Below, in pieces: positions 32,850-40,509 of a stretch of 44,353 nucleotides of DNA. The position numbers and the translations under genes are program-made. The notes beneath the pieces are model-generated. The model was not told the DNA's origin. It was given only the letters and a program-made list of their open reading frames with translations, and searched no databases. The stretch lies in NCBI GenBank assembly GCA_025356335.1, contig JANXUF010000154.1, positions 1 through 44,353 of the forward strand. Direction: 5' to 3'. The DNA is from Actinomycetes bacterium (lineage in GTDB: Bacteria; Actinomycetota; Acidimicrobiia; Acidimicrobiales; Ilumatobacteraceae). Each line of letters begins with the position of its first letter. The stretch's first letter is position 1.

Positions 32850-33038
32850 ATGCAAACCGTTCTTGTGCGCCACTGCGCCTGTCCACATCTCAACGACCGG
32901 GATTTCCGCGAACATGTTCGCAACGGGGCGATCACCGCTGCGCTGCTGCATCTGCGCACCGGCGTGGGTTGCGAAGCATGCCAGGACGGTATCGATGAGC
33001 GCATCAGGTCGGTGAACGAGGCAATCCCCTTCGCCTGA
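32850..33038 (+). CDS. Bfd-like [2Fe-2S] protein
   Basis: 62 residues from ATG 32850. Four cysteines are placed as in bacterioferritin-associated ferredoxin: CAC (C9, C11) then CEAC (C41, C44), i.e. CxC-x29-CxxC, with ND(R)DFREHVRNGA between. This binds one [2Fe-2S] cluster. Bfd delivers electrons to bacterioferritin or, in some operons, to haem oxygenase; the next gene downstream on this strand encodes haem oxygenase. No strong ribosome site is seen. Confidence 0.6.
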   Translation: MQTVLVRHCACPHLNDRDFREHVRNGAITAALLHLRTGVGCEACQDGIDERIRSVNEAIPFA

Positions 33039-33203
33039 CCTCGTCGTCGATCCCCCAACGCAACGACGCTCAGGACGGGCACGGCGATATTTCGACGTAC
33101 GCCTACTGGCGCTACCACACACGCAGATCCCACCCAGGGAATATTCTCGTGCAGCAGCATCGAAATAACCAAACCCCACCGTGCTGAGGAGCGTGTCTAG
33201 ATC

Positions 33204-33283
33204 ACAACACAATGGTCCGCCCGCCAAGCGTTGTGCCAGAGGCCCTCGTCGTTCCCGCAAGGTTGAACACGAGGGCCTCTCTA
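33204..33283 (+). ncRNA. Structured RNA/terminator element, copy 1
   Basis: A short stem with loop GTCCGCCCGCCAAG (33215-33228; stem CACAATG-like/CGTTGTG) is followed by a perfect 12-bp hairpin, AGAGGCCCTCGT (33238-33249) with ACGAGGGCCTCT (33269-33280). The block 33209-33245 matches 31 of 37 bases with copy 2 after the phytochrome gene, and TCCCGCAAGGTTGA (33253-33266) matches 12 of 14. It lies between the Bfd-like gene and the haem oxygenase start. There is no T tract, so it may be a leader or small RNA rather than a terminator. Confidence 0.55.
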
Positions 33284-33376
33284 TCTGTCCGCAACGTCGT
33301 GCTGCTGACCCTGACCGATTCGTCAGAAGGACGCACCGAGACCGCCGACGTCGTGCTGGCAGAGTACGTTCTGCGA

Positions 33377-33961
33377 ATGACTCCGACCCGGCTCGATGCG
33401 TTGGCCACGCTGCGTAGCAGGACGTCGGGGAGCCATCGCCGCCTGGAGACCGGCCTCGGACTGATGTCGGATGACCTGACGATGGGCCGGTACGTGGTGC
33501 TGCTGTCGAGATTCGCGGCGCTCCATCAGACGCTCGACGATCAAATTGCCTCGGCGCTGGTTCCCCATGCCGGTTGCACCGGGTTCGACGGGCTCGATAT
33601 CGAAGGGCGTCGGAAAATGCCGTCGCTGCGCACTGATCTGGCAGCGTTGAAACAGCGAATGCCGCCACCGTGCGGGCATTTCGACGACATTTCGTCCGTC
33701 GCCGGCGCGCTTGGCGCGATGTATGTCTGTGAGGGCGCCTCGCTCGGCGGTCGGGTGATCGGTCCGCGTGTTCGGACGATGCTCGGTGACGCGACCCCGA
33801 CGGACTATTTCGAGTCCTACGGCGACGACGTCGCCGATCGATGGGCGACATTTCGTCGCGCCCTCGTCCTCGCGCTCGTCACGGATGACGACATCGATGC
33901 AGCCGTGACGGGCGCCGTCGGTGTGTTCGATCGATTCTCTGCGGTGTTGCTCGGTGACTGA
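33377..33961 (+). CDS. bphO: Haem oxygenase (biliverdin-forming)
   Basis: 194 residues. It begins TRLDALATLRSRTSGSHRRL, where the His is the likely proximal haem ligand, and carries the haem oxygenase signature LGAMYVCEGASLGGRVIG. A C-terminal helical part follows. It would open haem to biliverdin, CO and iron, and biliverdin is the chromophore of the phytochrome encoded directly downstream. The stop overlaps the phytochrome start by 8 bases. ATG 33377 is chosen at the start of the conserved helix. Confidence 0.9.
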   Translation: MTPTRLDALATLRSRTSGSHRRLETGLGLMSDDLTMGRYVVLLSRFAALHQTLDDQIASALVPHAGCTGFDGLDIEGRRKMPSLRTDLAALKQRMPPPCGHFDDISSVAGALGAMYVCEGASLGGRVIGPRVRTMLGDATPTDYFESYGDDVADRWATFRRALVLALVTDDDIDAAVTGAVGVFDRFSAVLLGD

Positions 33962-36263
33962 GCTGTGGGTGGCACCCGTCGATCTCGACAACTGTGCTGC
34001 CGAGCCGATCCATGTACCAGGGGCTATCCAACCCCACGGCGTCTTGATCGCTGTCACCGAACCAGCGCTCACGGTTGCCGTCTCCTCGACCAATCTGTCG
34101 GCGTGGTTCGGGATCGATTCGGACGCAGCAGTCGGTATGGCACTCGCCGAGCTCATCGGGCAGGAGGGCTGCGACCGCGTCGATCGGGCTCGCCGGCTCG
34201 ACTGGGTCCAACGACATGACGAACTCGTGTTGAGGATCGATGCACGGCTCTATGTCGCCACCTTGTACCGGTCCGGTCCGTATCTCGTCATCGAGCTCGA
34301 GCGGGACGACGCCGAGGAGCAGCCTGCGGGATCGGTCGCCCGCGAGGCATCGATGGCGTTGCAGGCAAGCCGCACGGTGCTCGAAGTTGCAGCGGAGGCG
34401 GCGAGATGGATCCGCTCACTCACCGAATTCGACAGGGTCATGGTGTACCGGTTCGACGCCGATTGGAACGGGGAAGTGATCGCCGAACACAAGCGAGACG
34501 ATTTGAACACGTTCCTCGGCCTGCACTATCCGTCGACCGATATTCCGGCCCAAGCGCGAGAGTTGTATCGCCGAAACTGGCTGCGGGTGATCCCGGATGT
34601 CGCCTATCGACCTGTCTCGCTCTTCCCTGCGGTTGCATACGAATCGGAACGGCCACTCGATCTGAGTGCTTCGACCCTGCGAAGCGTGTCACCGATCCAT
34701 ATCGAATATCTCACCAACATGGGCGTCGGGGCGTCGATGTCCGTCTCGATCGTCATCAACGGCGCGCTCTGGGGCCTGATCGCCTGCCATCACTATTCCG
34801 GAGCGCACCGCCCTGGTGTGATCGTCCGTAACGCTTGCGAGTTTCTCGCCCAGCTGATCTCGTTGCGGCTCGCCGAGACGATCGATTTGGACACGAATAC
34901 CCACACACTCGAGCTGTCGGCGATTGCCGATCAGGTCGCAGATGCCTTCGCCGCTGCGACGCAATGGAGCGTCGACGACGTGCTCCAGGATCAGCAGGAT
35001 CACGTGCTCGAGCTGGCGGATGCGTCTGGCGTCTACGTGTTCGCGGAGGGTTTGATCAGCCGCCTCGGCTCGACTCCTCCCGATGCCATCATCGCCGACA
35101 TCGTTGCCTACTGGCCCGAAAACCATGACACTTTCCATACCGAACACCTCAGCGAACTCTGTCCGGCGGCGAGACGGCATCTCGGCACGGCGAGCGGCGT
35201 GCTGGCGCTCGCGCTGACGTCGGATCGTAAGGAGTTCGCATTGTGGTTCCGCGCTGAGCTCGTGCGCTCGGTCGATTGGGGCGGCGATCCGCACAACGCC
35301 AAGATCGCAGCGGTCGAGGCGGACAGTGTGCGGCTCAGCCCGAGGAAATCGTTCGACCTGTGGCGTGAAACGATCAGCGGCCATTCGCAGCGCTGGAACG
35401 ACAGCGAAGTCCGGGCAGCGCAGCGGTTTGCGCGCCATCTCGGCGCGGCGCTGCTCCGTCGCGAGCGGGATTCGGCGACACTCGCCAAGGATTTGCAACG
35501 GGTCATGCGACCGGCAGCGCTGCCATCCGTGCCCGGCTACGACTTCGGGGTGTACTTCGAACCTGCCGGCAAGGGTGGCATCGGTGGCGACTGGTACGAC
35601 GCCTTCACCGTCGAAGACCATCTCGTGGTGGCTGTCATCGGCGATGTCGCCGGCCACGGCCTCGAAGCTGCCTCGGAGATGGCACAGCTGCGCAATACGC
35701 TCCGCGGATTCTTGATCGACCGCCCGGATCCGGCCGATGCGCTGCAACGTCTCGATCGGGTGATGCTGCAAGTGCTGCCCGGCTCGATCGCGACGTGTGT
35801 CTGTTCAGTCATCGACACGTCGACCAACGAAATGTTGATCTCGCACGCAGGTCATCCTCCGGCGCTTCGCATAGCTGCCGGACTGGCCGAATTCCTCCGA
35901 CTCGACGGTGACCAGCTGCTCGGCTTCAGCGTCGTGAAACGCAACAACCAGTTGGTCCGTCTGCAGCCGGGCGAGATCGTCGTGCTGTACTCGGACGGAC
36001 TCGTCGAGACTCGTCTCCAGACGTTCGACACCAGGCTCGACCAACTGAAGACCGAGGCGATACGCGTCTTCGCAGATCCTTCGGACGTTCGACCGGCTGC
36101 CCATCTCGCCGCCCGTCTCACCGACCATGGCAAAGCAGACGACATCACGGTCCTCTTCGTCCAACGACAGCAGCACGGCGAGTTTCGAAACGAACCAGGC
36201 GGAAAGAGCTCCATTCAAAATTCGTCTCGACAAAACCAAACCGCTCGGCGGGCTGTGTCGTGA
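33954..36263 (+). CDS. bphP: Bacteriophytochrome with PP2C (SpoIIE-type) phosphatase output
   Basis: 769 residues from GTG 33954, overlapping the haem oxygenase stop. The PAS domain has the biliverdin-binding Cys14 (LDNCAAEPIHVPGAIQPHGV). The GAF domain has the PASDIP-like motif YPSTDIP near residue 192 and conserved IACHHYSG near 278. The PHY domain is about 320-500. Instead of a histidine kinase the output (about 505-745) is a PP2C/SpoIIE phosphatase with the metal-binding aspartates intact: GGDWYDAF, GDVAGHG, YSDGLVE and ADDITVL. The protein should be a red/far-red sensor that dephosphorylates a Ser-phosphoprotein, most likely a STAS antagonist. Confidence 0.92.
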   Translation: MTELWVAPVDLDNCAAEPIHVPGAIQPHGVLIAVTEPALTVAVSSTNLSAWFGIDSDAAVGMALAELIGQEGCDRVDRARRLDWVQRHDELVLRIDARLYVATLYRSGPYLVIELERDDAEEQPAGSVAREASMALQASRTVLEVAAEAARWIRSLTEFDRVMVYRFDADWNGEVIAEHKRDDLNTFLGLHYPSTDIPAQARELYRRNWLRVIPDVAYRPVSLFPAVAYESERPLDLSASTLRSVSPIHIEYLTNMGVGASMSVSIVINGALWGLIACHHYSGAHRPGVIVRNACEFLAQLISLRLAETIDLDTNTHTLELSAIADQVADAFAAATQWSVDDVLQDQQDHVLELADASGVYVFAEGLISRLGSTPPDAIIADIVAYWPENHDTFHTEHLSELCPAARRHLGTASGVLALALTSDRKEFALWFRAELVRSVDWGGDPHNAKIAAVEADSVRLSPRKSFDLWRETISGHSQRWNDSEVRAAQRFARHLGAALLRRERDSATLAKDLQRVMRPAALPSVPGYDFGVYFEPAGKGGIGGDWYDAFTVEDHLVVAVIGDVAGHGLEAASEMAQLRNTLRGFLIDRPDPADALQRLDRVMLQVLPGSIATCVCSVIDTSTNEMLISHAGHPPALRIAAGLAEFLRLDGDQLLGFSVVKRNNQLVRLQPGEIVVLYSDGLVETRLQTFDTRLDQLKTEAIRVFADPSDVRPAAHLAARLTDHGKADDITVLFVQRQQHGEFRNEPGGKSSIQNSSRQNQTARRAVS

Positions 36264-36273
36264 CCTTTACATA

Positions 36274-36360
36274 GCGCAACGGTCCGCCCGCCGAGCGTTA
36301 TAACAGAGGCCCGCACTGCTCCCCTCCCGCAGGGTCGAGTATGCGGGCCTCTTTCATTTT
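36274..36360 (+). terminator. Structured RNA/terminator element, copy 2
   Basis: This is the second copy of the element seen at 33204-33283. The stem-loop with GTCCGCCCGCCGAG (36282-36295) is conserved except one loop base. The main hairpin is AGAGGCCCGCA (36305-36315) with TGCGGGCCTCT (36342-36352). It is followed by TTCATTTT, so this copy looks like an intrinsic terminator for the phytochrome operon. Confidence 0.7.
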
Positions 36361-37019
36361 CCCCTCACTCCAACGGCGAGCTCAGGGCTTCTCTCGCCTC
36401 GGGCCGCACTTCCCCATATGCCGACAGACATCCGGTAGCACGATTTCTGACGGTGAATTCGTGATCCGTCATCATCATCATCTGCGTATACGGTCATATG
36501 AGTATGAGTTCGCAGCGACGGTCGGTGTATGCCCGACCGGAATCGAACACGATGGAATCAGCAGCAAACGCACTCTTCGATGCGACCCGCCGTTTCGAGG
36601 AGTTCGCTGCCCGACTGACCACGAGCGAGCAGCCGCTCGGCCGGAAGCGTGATGCCAGTGGCCCATCCGGGTCGAAGAAACGGACGTCCGCGACCGCACC
36701 CCAGGAGACGTGCGCAACGCCGGGCATCGATGCGGCAATGGCGAATTCTCCGTCTCCGTCTCCGTCTCCGTCTCAGGAAAAGAGAAACACGAGCCGGTGG
36801 TTCACCGACCGACCCGTCGTCGGTCGCTGGTGACCGACGAGCGACCGTTTCGCACTGACCGGAATGCCATAGCGGCCAAAAATCTGCGTTTGTGAGTGCA
36901 ACCTCCAGCTCGTGATCGTTGTGTTGCTGAAATTCCTATGACCAACATGTGGCCAACGGAGCGCGAACTTCCGTGCCCAAACCCCACCTATCGGACGAGA
37001 CGGGATGTCGTGAGATGTG
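36361..37019. other. Gene-poor stretch
   Basis: No convincing gene. A 111-codon frame at 36498-36833 includes a TCTCCG-type simple repeat (about 36748-36775) coding Ser-Pro repeats and is opposed by another frame on the minus strand; neither resembles a family. The stretch lies between the phytochrome terminator and the tRNA/tmRNA-like sequence. Confidence 0.45.
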
Positions 37020-37090
37020 TCCGCCACCGATGCGCCAGACTTGGCGCTGGGCTTTGTGGCGGAGGTGGACGGGAATCGAACCCGGCGCTG
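37020..37090 (-). other. tRNA/tmRNA 3'-end-like sequence with hairpin
   Basis: On the minus strand GGGTTCGATTCCCGTCC, then ACCTCCGCCA, resembles the T arm and CCA-bearing acceptor end of a tRNA or tmRNA. The spacing from the T loop to CCA is one base too long and no D or anticodon arm or 5' acceptor lies upstream. Downstream, TCCGCCAC (37020-37027) and GTGGCGGA (37056-37063) enclose a second stem GCGCCA/TGGCGC. It may be a leftover attachment-site half of an element that integrated at a tRNA or ssrA 3' end. Confidence 0.35.
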
Positions 37091-37429
37091 CCCGTGTTGT
37101 TCTGTGTTGTGGAGTACCCATAAGTCCAGCTCAGTAGCTGTTTTCGTGATTCGGCCGTGATGCTCCGTATCGGCGAATATCACCCTGTGTTGGATTTTCT
37201 GTGATCACGCCGTGATCACAGCGGCCAAAACTGCGCTCATCTGCTGTGTGGATCGAAACGCCGTCTGCCGGCGAGAGTGCTGATTCTGGCTTCCCGAGAA
37301 GTCCGGACATGCGGTCGCACTCGATTCCAAGGATCCCGCCGTAGAACCGGCGTTCTAGGACACCTAGGTTGTCAGGCGTTTTGCGTGCCGAGCGCTTTGA
37401 AGTGAGTGTGAGGGTGACGCTGGTGACGG
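37091..37429. other. Palindrome-rich non-coding stretch
   Basis: No gene is recognised. TGTGATCACG (37200-37209) and CGTGATCACA (37211-37220) form a palindrome with a one-base centre that contains GTGATCAC twice with an 11-base period. A shorter copy of the GTGAT...GCCGTGAT pattern lies at about 37146-37160. Overlapping small palindromes TAGAAC/GTTCTA and CTAGG/CCTAG occur at 37342-37367. The main one looks like an operator, but the gene it would control is not clear. Confidence 0.4.
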
Positions 37430-38144
37430 TCATGCCGGTGAAAGCGCCGGAGACGAGGCGAATGATGTCGGGGCGGATCCGTTGCGGTCGGCGTGGACCC
37501 AGACTGCCGCAGCTATGAGGCCGGCCACGACGCCGCCCCAGACGATCACGTAGGTGCATTTTGTGGTTGTGAATGGCGTGATGCGTGCCGCACGAGCGGC
37601 CATCCATCGGGCGGTGCCGTTCCAGAGGAACCAGATGCACAGCACGCTGAGACCGACGTGCCCGATGTACTGCACAACGCGGAACACGGTCCATTCGCGC
37701 CCGAACCAGCGGTCCGACGTGATCGTGGCGGTGTACCACGACAGATGATGTGCCGGCCATCCCCAGTCGTGGGTGAACTTATCGAGCCCAACGTGACAGT
37801 GCGCCGAGTTCGGCCCACACGACAGTTTTCCAGAGCACGAACCGATGTGTGGCGAGGCCGCGCCAGTCGGGCAGATGAAATCGTCCGAGATCCGGTAGAT
37901 GATCGGCGACAACGGGTGCGAGGATCCGTGCGACGATCCACGAACCGATCAAGGTCGCGGGAATGCAGAACGTGACCACGCCGGGGAATCCGTGCGCCCA
38001 CACGCGCAACCGGGAGCCGTTCAAAGCGTACGCGAGGTCGGGGGCCATGGTGCCGATCACGAGGGCGACGCCATCCACGCGATCTGGCCAGCGTCGAGCG
38101 ATCGGAAGGAACGGTCCTTGATGCGCAAAGAACGTGAACGGCAC
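37430..38144 (-). pseudogene. DUF4184-family membrane protein, frameshifted
   Basis: The N-terminal part from GTG 38144 (PFTFFAHQGPFLPIARRW, LVIGTMAPDLAYALNGSR, WAHGFPGVVTFCIPATLIG) runs to WAELGALSRWAR and then a stop at 37779. The continuation expected for the family (SHVGLDKFTHDWGWPAHH and several membrane helices) lies in another frame, ending at 37430. A two-base loss in a CAC repeat near 37802-37806 explains the change, since GALS-HVGLDK would be restored by one extra CA. The whole gene would encode about 238 residues with several helices. DUF4184 members are multi-pass membrane proteins of unknown function. Confidence 0.65.
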
Positions 38145-38153
38145 CGGCGGACA

Positions 38154-38324
38154 CTAACTGTCACCCTCGAACCATTCGCCGCCGACGCCGACGGCGAACA
38201 GCGCGGAGTACTGAGCGGCGACGACAGGCCCGGCGTTCTCAGGCAGTCGCGTCCTGCTGCGCTGAAGGCGTCCCCAGAGAATGTGAGGTGGCTCGGCGCC
38301 TCGCTGGAAACGCATGCCGTGCAT
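38154..38324 (-). other. Uncertain short reading frame
   Basis: A 56-codon frame from ATG 38324 (FQRGAEPPHILWGRLQRSRT onwards) ends at TAG 38156-38154, close to the start of the DUF4184 gene. Third positions are GC-rich, but nothing is recognisable. It may be a small gene or the shifted tail of the membrane gene upstream. Confidence 0.3.
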
Positions 38325-38337
38325 GGGGCCGGCGATG

Positions 38338-38766
38338 TCAGCCTTCGCCGTGCCCTCGCGAGATTCGCCGATCCAGTATCCATATAGCGGTCCCGAACCA
38401 CGCATATGCGGCAACGGCTGCAAACGGAGCGTAAACAAGCCGAGTCGGGCAGAGACCGTCGCCACGGCACGCGCCCGCTTCAAGAGCCGCAACCTCAACA
38501 TGCAGGACGATTCCCTCGACAACGCAGTAAACGACTACTCCGACGGCGAGATACCAGCGTTGCAGAACCGCCGACAGCACGGCCGGAATGCAGATCGGCA
38601 CGACCATTGCTCCGACTGTGGCGCCGTTGTAGGGGACGAACGTCTTGCTGCGCATCGCCAACGTCACGACCACACTCCACAGACCAACCGTCGCAAGCAA
38701 GAGGACAGCCCGCTCGAAGCCACCCAACGTACGGTGATCGCGTGTCCTGCCGCCCCGACGATCCAT
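38338..38766 (-). CDS. Small multi-pass membrane protein
   Basis: 142 residues with about four membrane helices: AVLLLATVGLWSVVVTLAMR, VGAMVVPICIPAVLSAVLQR, YLAVGVVVYCVVEGIVLHVE and APFAAVAAYAWFGTAIWILD. The two cysteines of AGACRGDGLC lie in a loop. I do not recognise the family. ATG 38766 is the chosen start. It precedes the DUF4184 gene on the same strand with a short unclear frame between them. The 250 bases between this gene and the cupin gene show nothing. Confidence 0.6.
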   Translation of the reverse strand: MDRRGGRTRDHRTLGGFERAVLLLATVGLWSVVVTLAMRSKTFVPYNGATVGAMVVPICIPAVLSAVLQRWYLAVGVVVYCVVEGIVLHVEVAALEAGACRGDGLCPTRLVYAPFAAVAAYAWFGTAIWILDRRISRGHGEG

Positions 38767-39013
38767 CAGCTGTGCTCGTCCTCAGTCTTTCGCTTACGCG
38801 TCGCCGACAAGCGCGAACCGTACTCCGGACTGCAAGATTGGTGACCACTCACCCGGCGGTTTGGGATGGCGCTGACCGCTTGTGGGTGCGGTGTTGTGGG
38901 GCAGACCGCCGGACGCCGATGCCTCGTTGTGTGCGCGTCGATGGCGAGCAGCCGTCGTTCTGCGTGTCGCGTTGTGCGCGGTCTTGCGAACCCAGGATGG
39001 AATCAGCGTGGGT

Positions 39014-39481
39014 TCAGTGATCGACGTCCGGCGGCGTGCCGGGCACGGCAGGGGTGAGGCCGTGGCGGCGCATGATGTCGAGGAAGGCGGCCCGGTCCGG
39101 GGGGCCGCCGGCTGATGCATCGAGAAGCTCGGCGAGCTCGAGGAAGTAGGCGGGCCGGAAAATTCCGGGGGTTGCGACCGACAAGAACGCGCCGTCGACG
39201 CCGCCGGTGTTGTCGAATTGGTGGATTTGTCCCCGGGCAATGAATAGTGCCTCGCCGGGGGCGATCTTCTGGGCTTGGCCGTCGACCGTGAATGTGAAGA
39301 CACCGGCGAGGCCGTAGACGGTTTCCTCGAACGCATTGTGGCTGTGGGGAGGTGGGACGAACGAGCCGGTGGGGACCCGGATCTCGAACACAGTGGCCTG
39401 GCCGTTGGTGTCGACCTCGTCCAGGAGGAACGTCACCTGGAGGGCGTGGAGGTGGATAGGGGATTTGGTCGTGGTGCTCAT
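39014..39481 (-). CDS. Cupin-domain protein
   Basis: 155 residues with a single cupin: VTFLLDEVDTNGQATVFEIR, then SFVPPPHSHNAFEETVYGLA (metal-binding His-His-Glu pattern HSHNAFEE), VDGQAQKIAPGEALFIARGQ and IHQFDN (second His). This is a small metal-binding beta barrel of the quercetinase-like/'cupin 2' type; its substrate is unknown. ATG 39481 lies 6 bases after the lipoprotein gene, so it is the last gene of the LuxR, DUF4242, lipoprotein, cupin operon. Confidence 0.87.
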   Translation of the reverse strand: MSTTTKSPIHLHALQVTFLLDEVDTNGQATVFEIRVPTGSFVPPPHSHNAFEETVYGLAGVFTFTVDGQAQKIAPGEALFIARGQIHQFDNTGGVDGAFLSVATPGIFRPAYFLELAELLDASAGGPPDRAAFLDIMRRHGLTPAVPGTPPDVDH

Positions 39482-39487
39482 CGGGAT

Positions 39488-40114
39488 CTACAGCCGCCCG
39501 AGTACGGCTTGGGCAAGCACGGTCGCCTTGGCGAGACCGTAGTCGGACTCTTTGTTGATCCCGGGCCAACCAACCGTGAGGAGGAAGCCTGCATCGCCTT
39601 TGATGACGTACAGCAAGCCCTCGGAGTAGTAAGCCTCGTCGCCGATGCCGGCGACGGGGTCGGGAGCAGCCCTCGTACCGTTGTGAGTCGTGACGTTCGT
39701 GATGCCTGTCCGGTCGCTGACGGACACACTGACTGATGCACTGAAATCGCTGTTGCCCCACACGCAATCCGGCAGGGTCAACGTTTGCTTGCCGGCGCCG
39801 AGCGGTTGACCGACGGCGGTGTCGACTTCGCCCTGTGTGAGTAGCGAACACGGATCGCCCGAGGTGCTTGGGCCGGTTCCACTCGCCGCTGTTTCCGTTA
39901 CGGAAGGTGCTGCGGGTTCGTCCGGTGTTGTCGGTGCAATGTCATTCGAAGGGGTCGGCAACTCCAGTGTGGCTGCTGTCGCAGGTGCCTTCAGTGGATC
40001 GGTGCTCGCCGATGGGAAGCTCGCGCTGCCGCAACCGGCGAGCAGCAGCAGGCCTGCAGCGAGAACACCAGCGTTTCTTCCTGCGCGGCTGATGTTTGGA
40101 CGTTGTCTGTTCAC
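39488..40114 (-). CDS. DUF3558-like lipoprotein
   Basis: 208 residues: a lipoprotein signal ending LLLLAGC, a long Thr/Pro/Ala linker, then a folded domain starting DPCSLLTQGEVDTAVGQPLG. The domain continues with LPDCVWGNSDFSASVSVSVS, VAGIGDEAYYSEGLLYVIKG, then DAGFLLTVGW. This 'dPCsLLt..ev...lG.p' opening with a second Cys is the DUF3558 pattern of exported actinobacterial lipoproteins; role unknown. It overlaps the DUF4242 gene by 4 bases. Confidence 0.8.
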   Translation of the reverse strand: MNRQRPNISRAGRNAGVLAAGLLLLAGCGSASFPSASTDPLKAPATAATLELPTPSNDIAPTTPDEPAAPSVTETAASGTGPSTSGDPCSLLTQGEVDTAVGQPLGAGKQTLTLPDCVWGNSDFSASVSVSVSDRTGITNVTTHNGTRAAPDPVAGIGDEAYYSEGLLYVIKGDAGFLLTVGWPGINKESDYGLAKATVLAQAVLGRL

Positions 40115-40458
40115 GGCAACTTCTTTCTTGGATTGTCCACGGGTCGTGGTCGGGTGACGGGTGAAGGTTCGGGCGCTGTGTGCAGGCTGACGGCGGGGCT
40201 GATTCGATCGATGCGGAAGTCGATGTCGACGTTCAGCACGCTGACGGCGTGTGCCGATTCCGCCTCGAAGACGCAGAAGCAGGTCTCGTCGCCCGGGACG
40301 TAGGTGGAGTGCAGGTAGCGCAGCATTGCGCCCGCTTTGCGTTGGTCGTCACAGACTCTTGCCGCGGATGCGACAGTTACGGCGAGCTCGTCGAGATCGA
40401 CAATCGGGAGGTACCGCTCGACCAAAAACAGGCTGACGCGACGGTGGGGAGGGGTCAC
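40111..40458 (-). CDS. DUF4242 (nickel-binding SCO4226-like) protein
   Basis: 115 residues from GTG 40458. The core SLFLVERYLPIVDLDELAVT, then AGAMLRYLHSTYVPGDETCF and CVFEAESAHAV matches the DUF4242 ferredoxin-like domain, of which the Streptomyces SCO4226 protein binds nickel. The family often sits near regulators. The C-terminal 20 residues are disordered. The gene lies 51 bases after the LuxR gene and overlaps the lipoprotein by 4 bases. Confidence 0.75.
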   Translation of the reverse strand: MTPPHRRVSLFLVERYLPIVDLDELAVTVASAARVCDDQRKAGAMLRYLHSTYVPGDETCFCVFEAESAHAVSVLNVDIDFRIDRISPAVSLHTAPEPSPVTRPRPVDNPRKKLP

Positions 40459-40509
40459 ACGTCGACAGTGACGCGTTCAGTGTCGAGGCGCATCCGGGGA
40501 ATTACGCAA

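Noticed and set aside
36243..36296. 11-bp inverted repeat GCTCGGCGGGC/GCCCGCCGAGC spanning the phytochrome gene end
   Set aside because: Copy 1 of the twin element has no such upstream arm, and this arm lies within coding codons (TARRA), so it is probably chance GC pairing.
36498..36833. 111-codon frame with Ser-Pro repeats
   Set aside because: No family, no good ribosome site and an equally long opposing frame on the minus strand.
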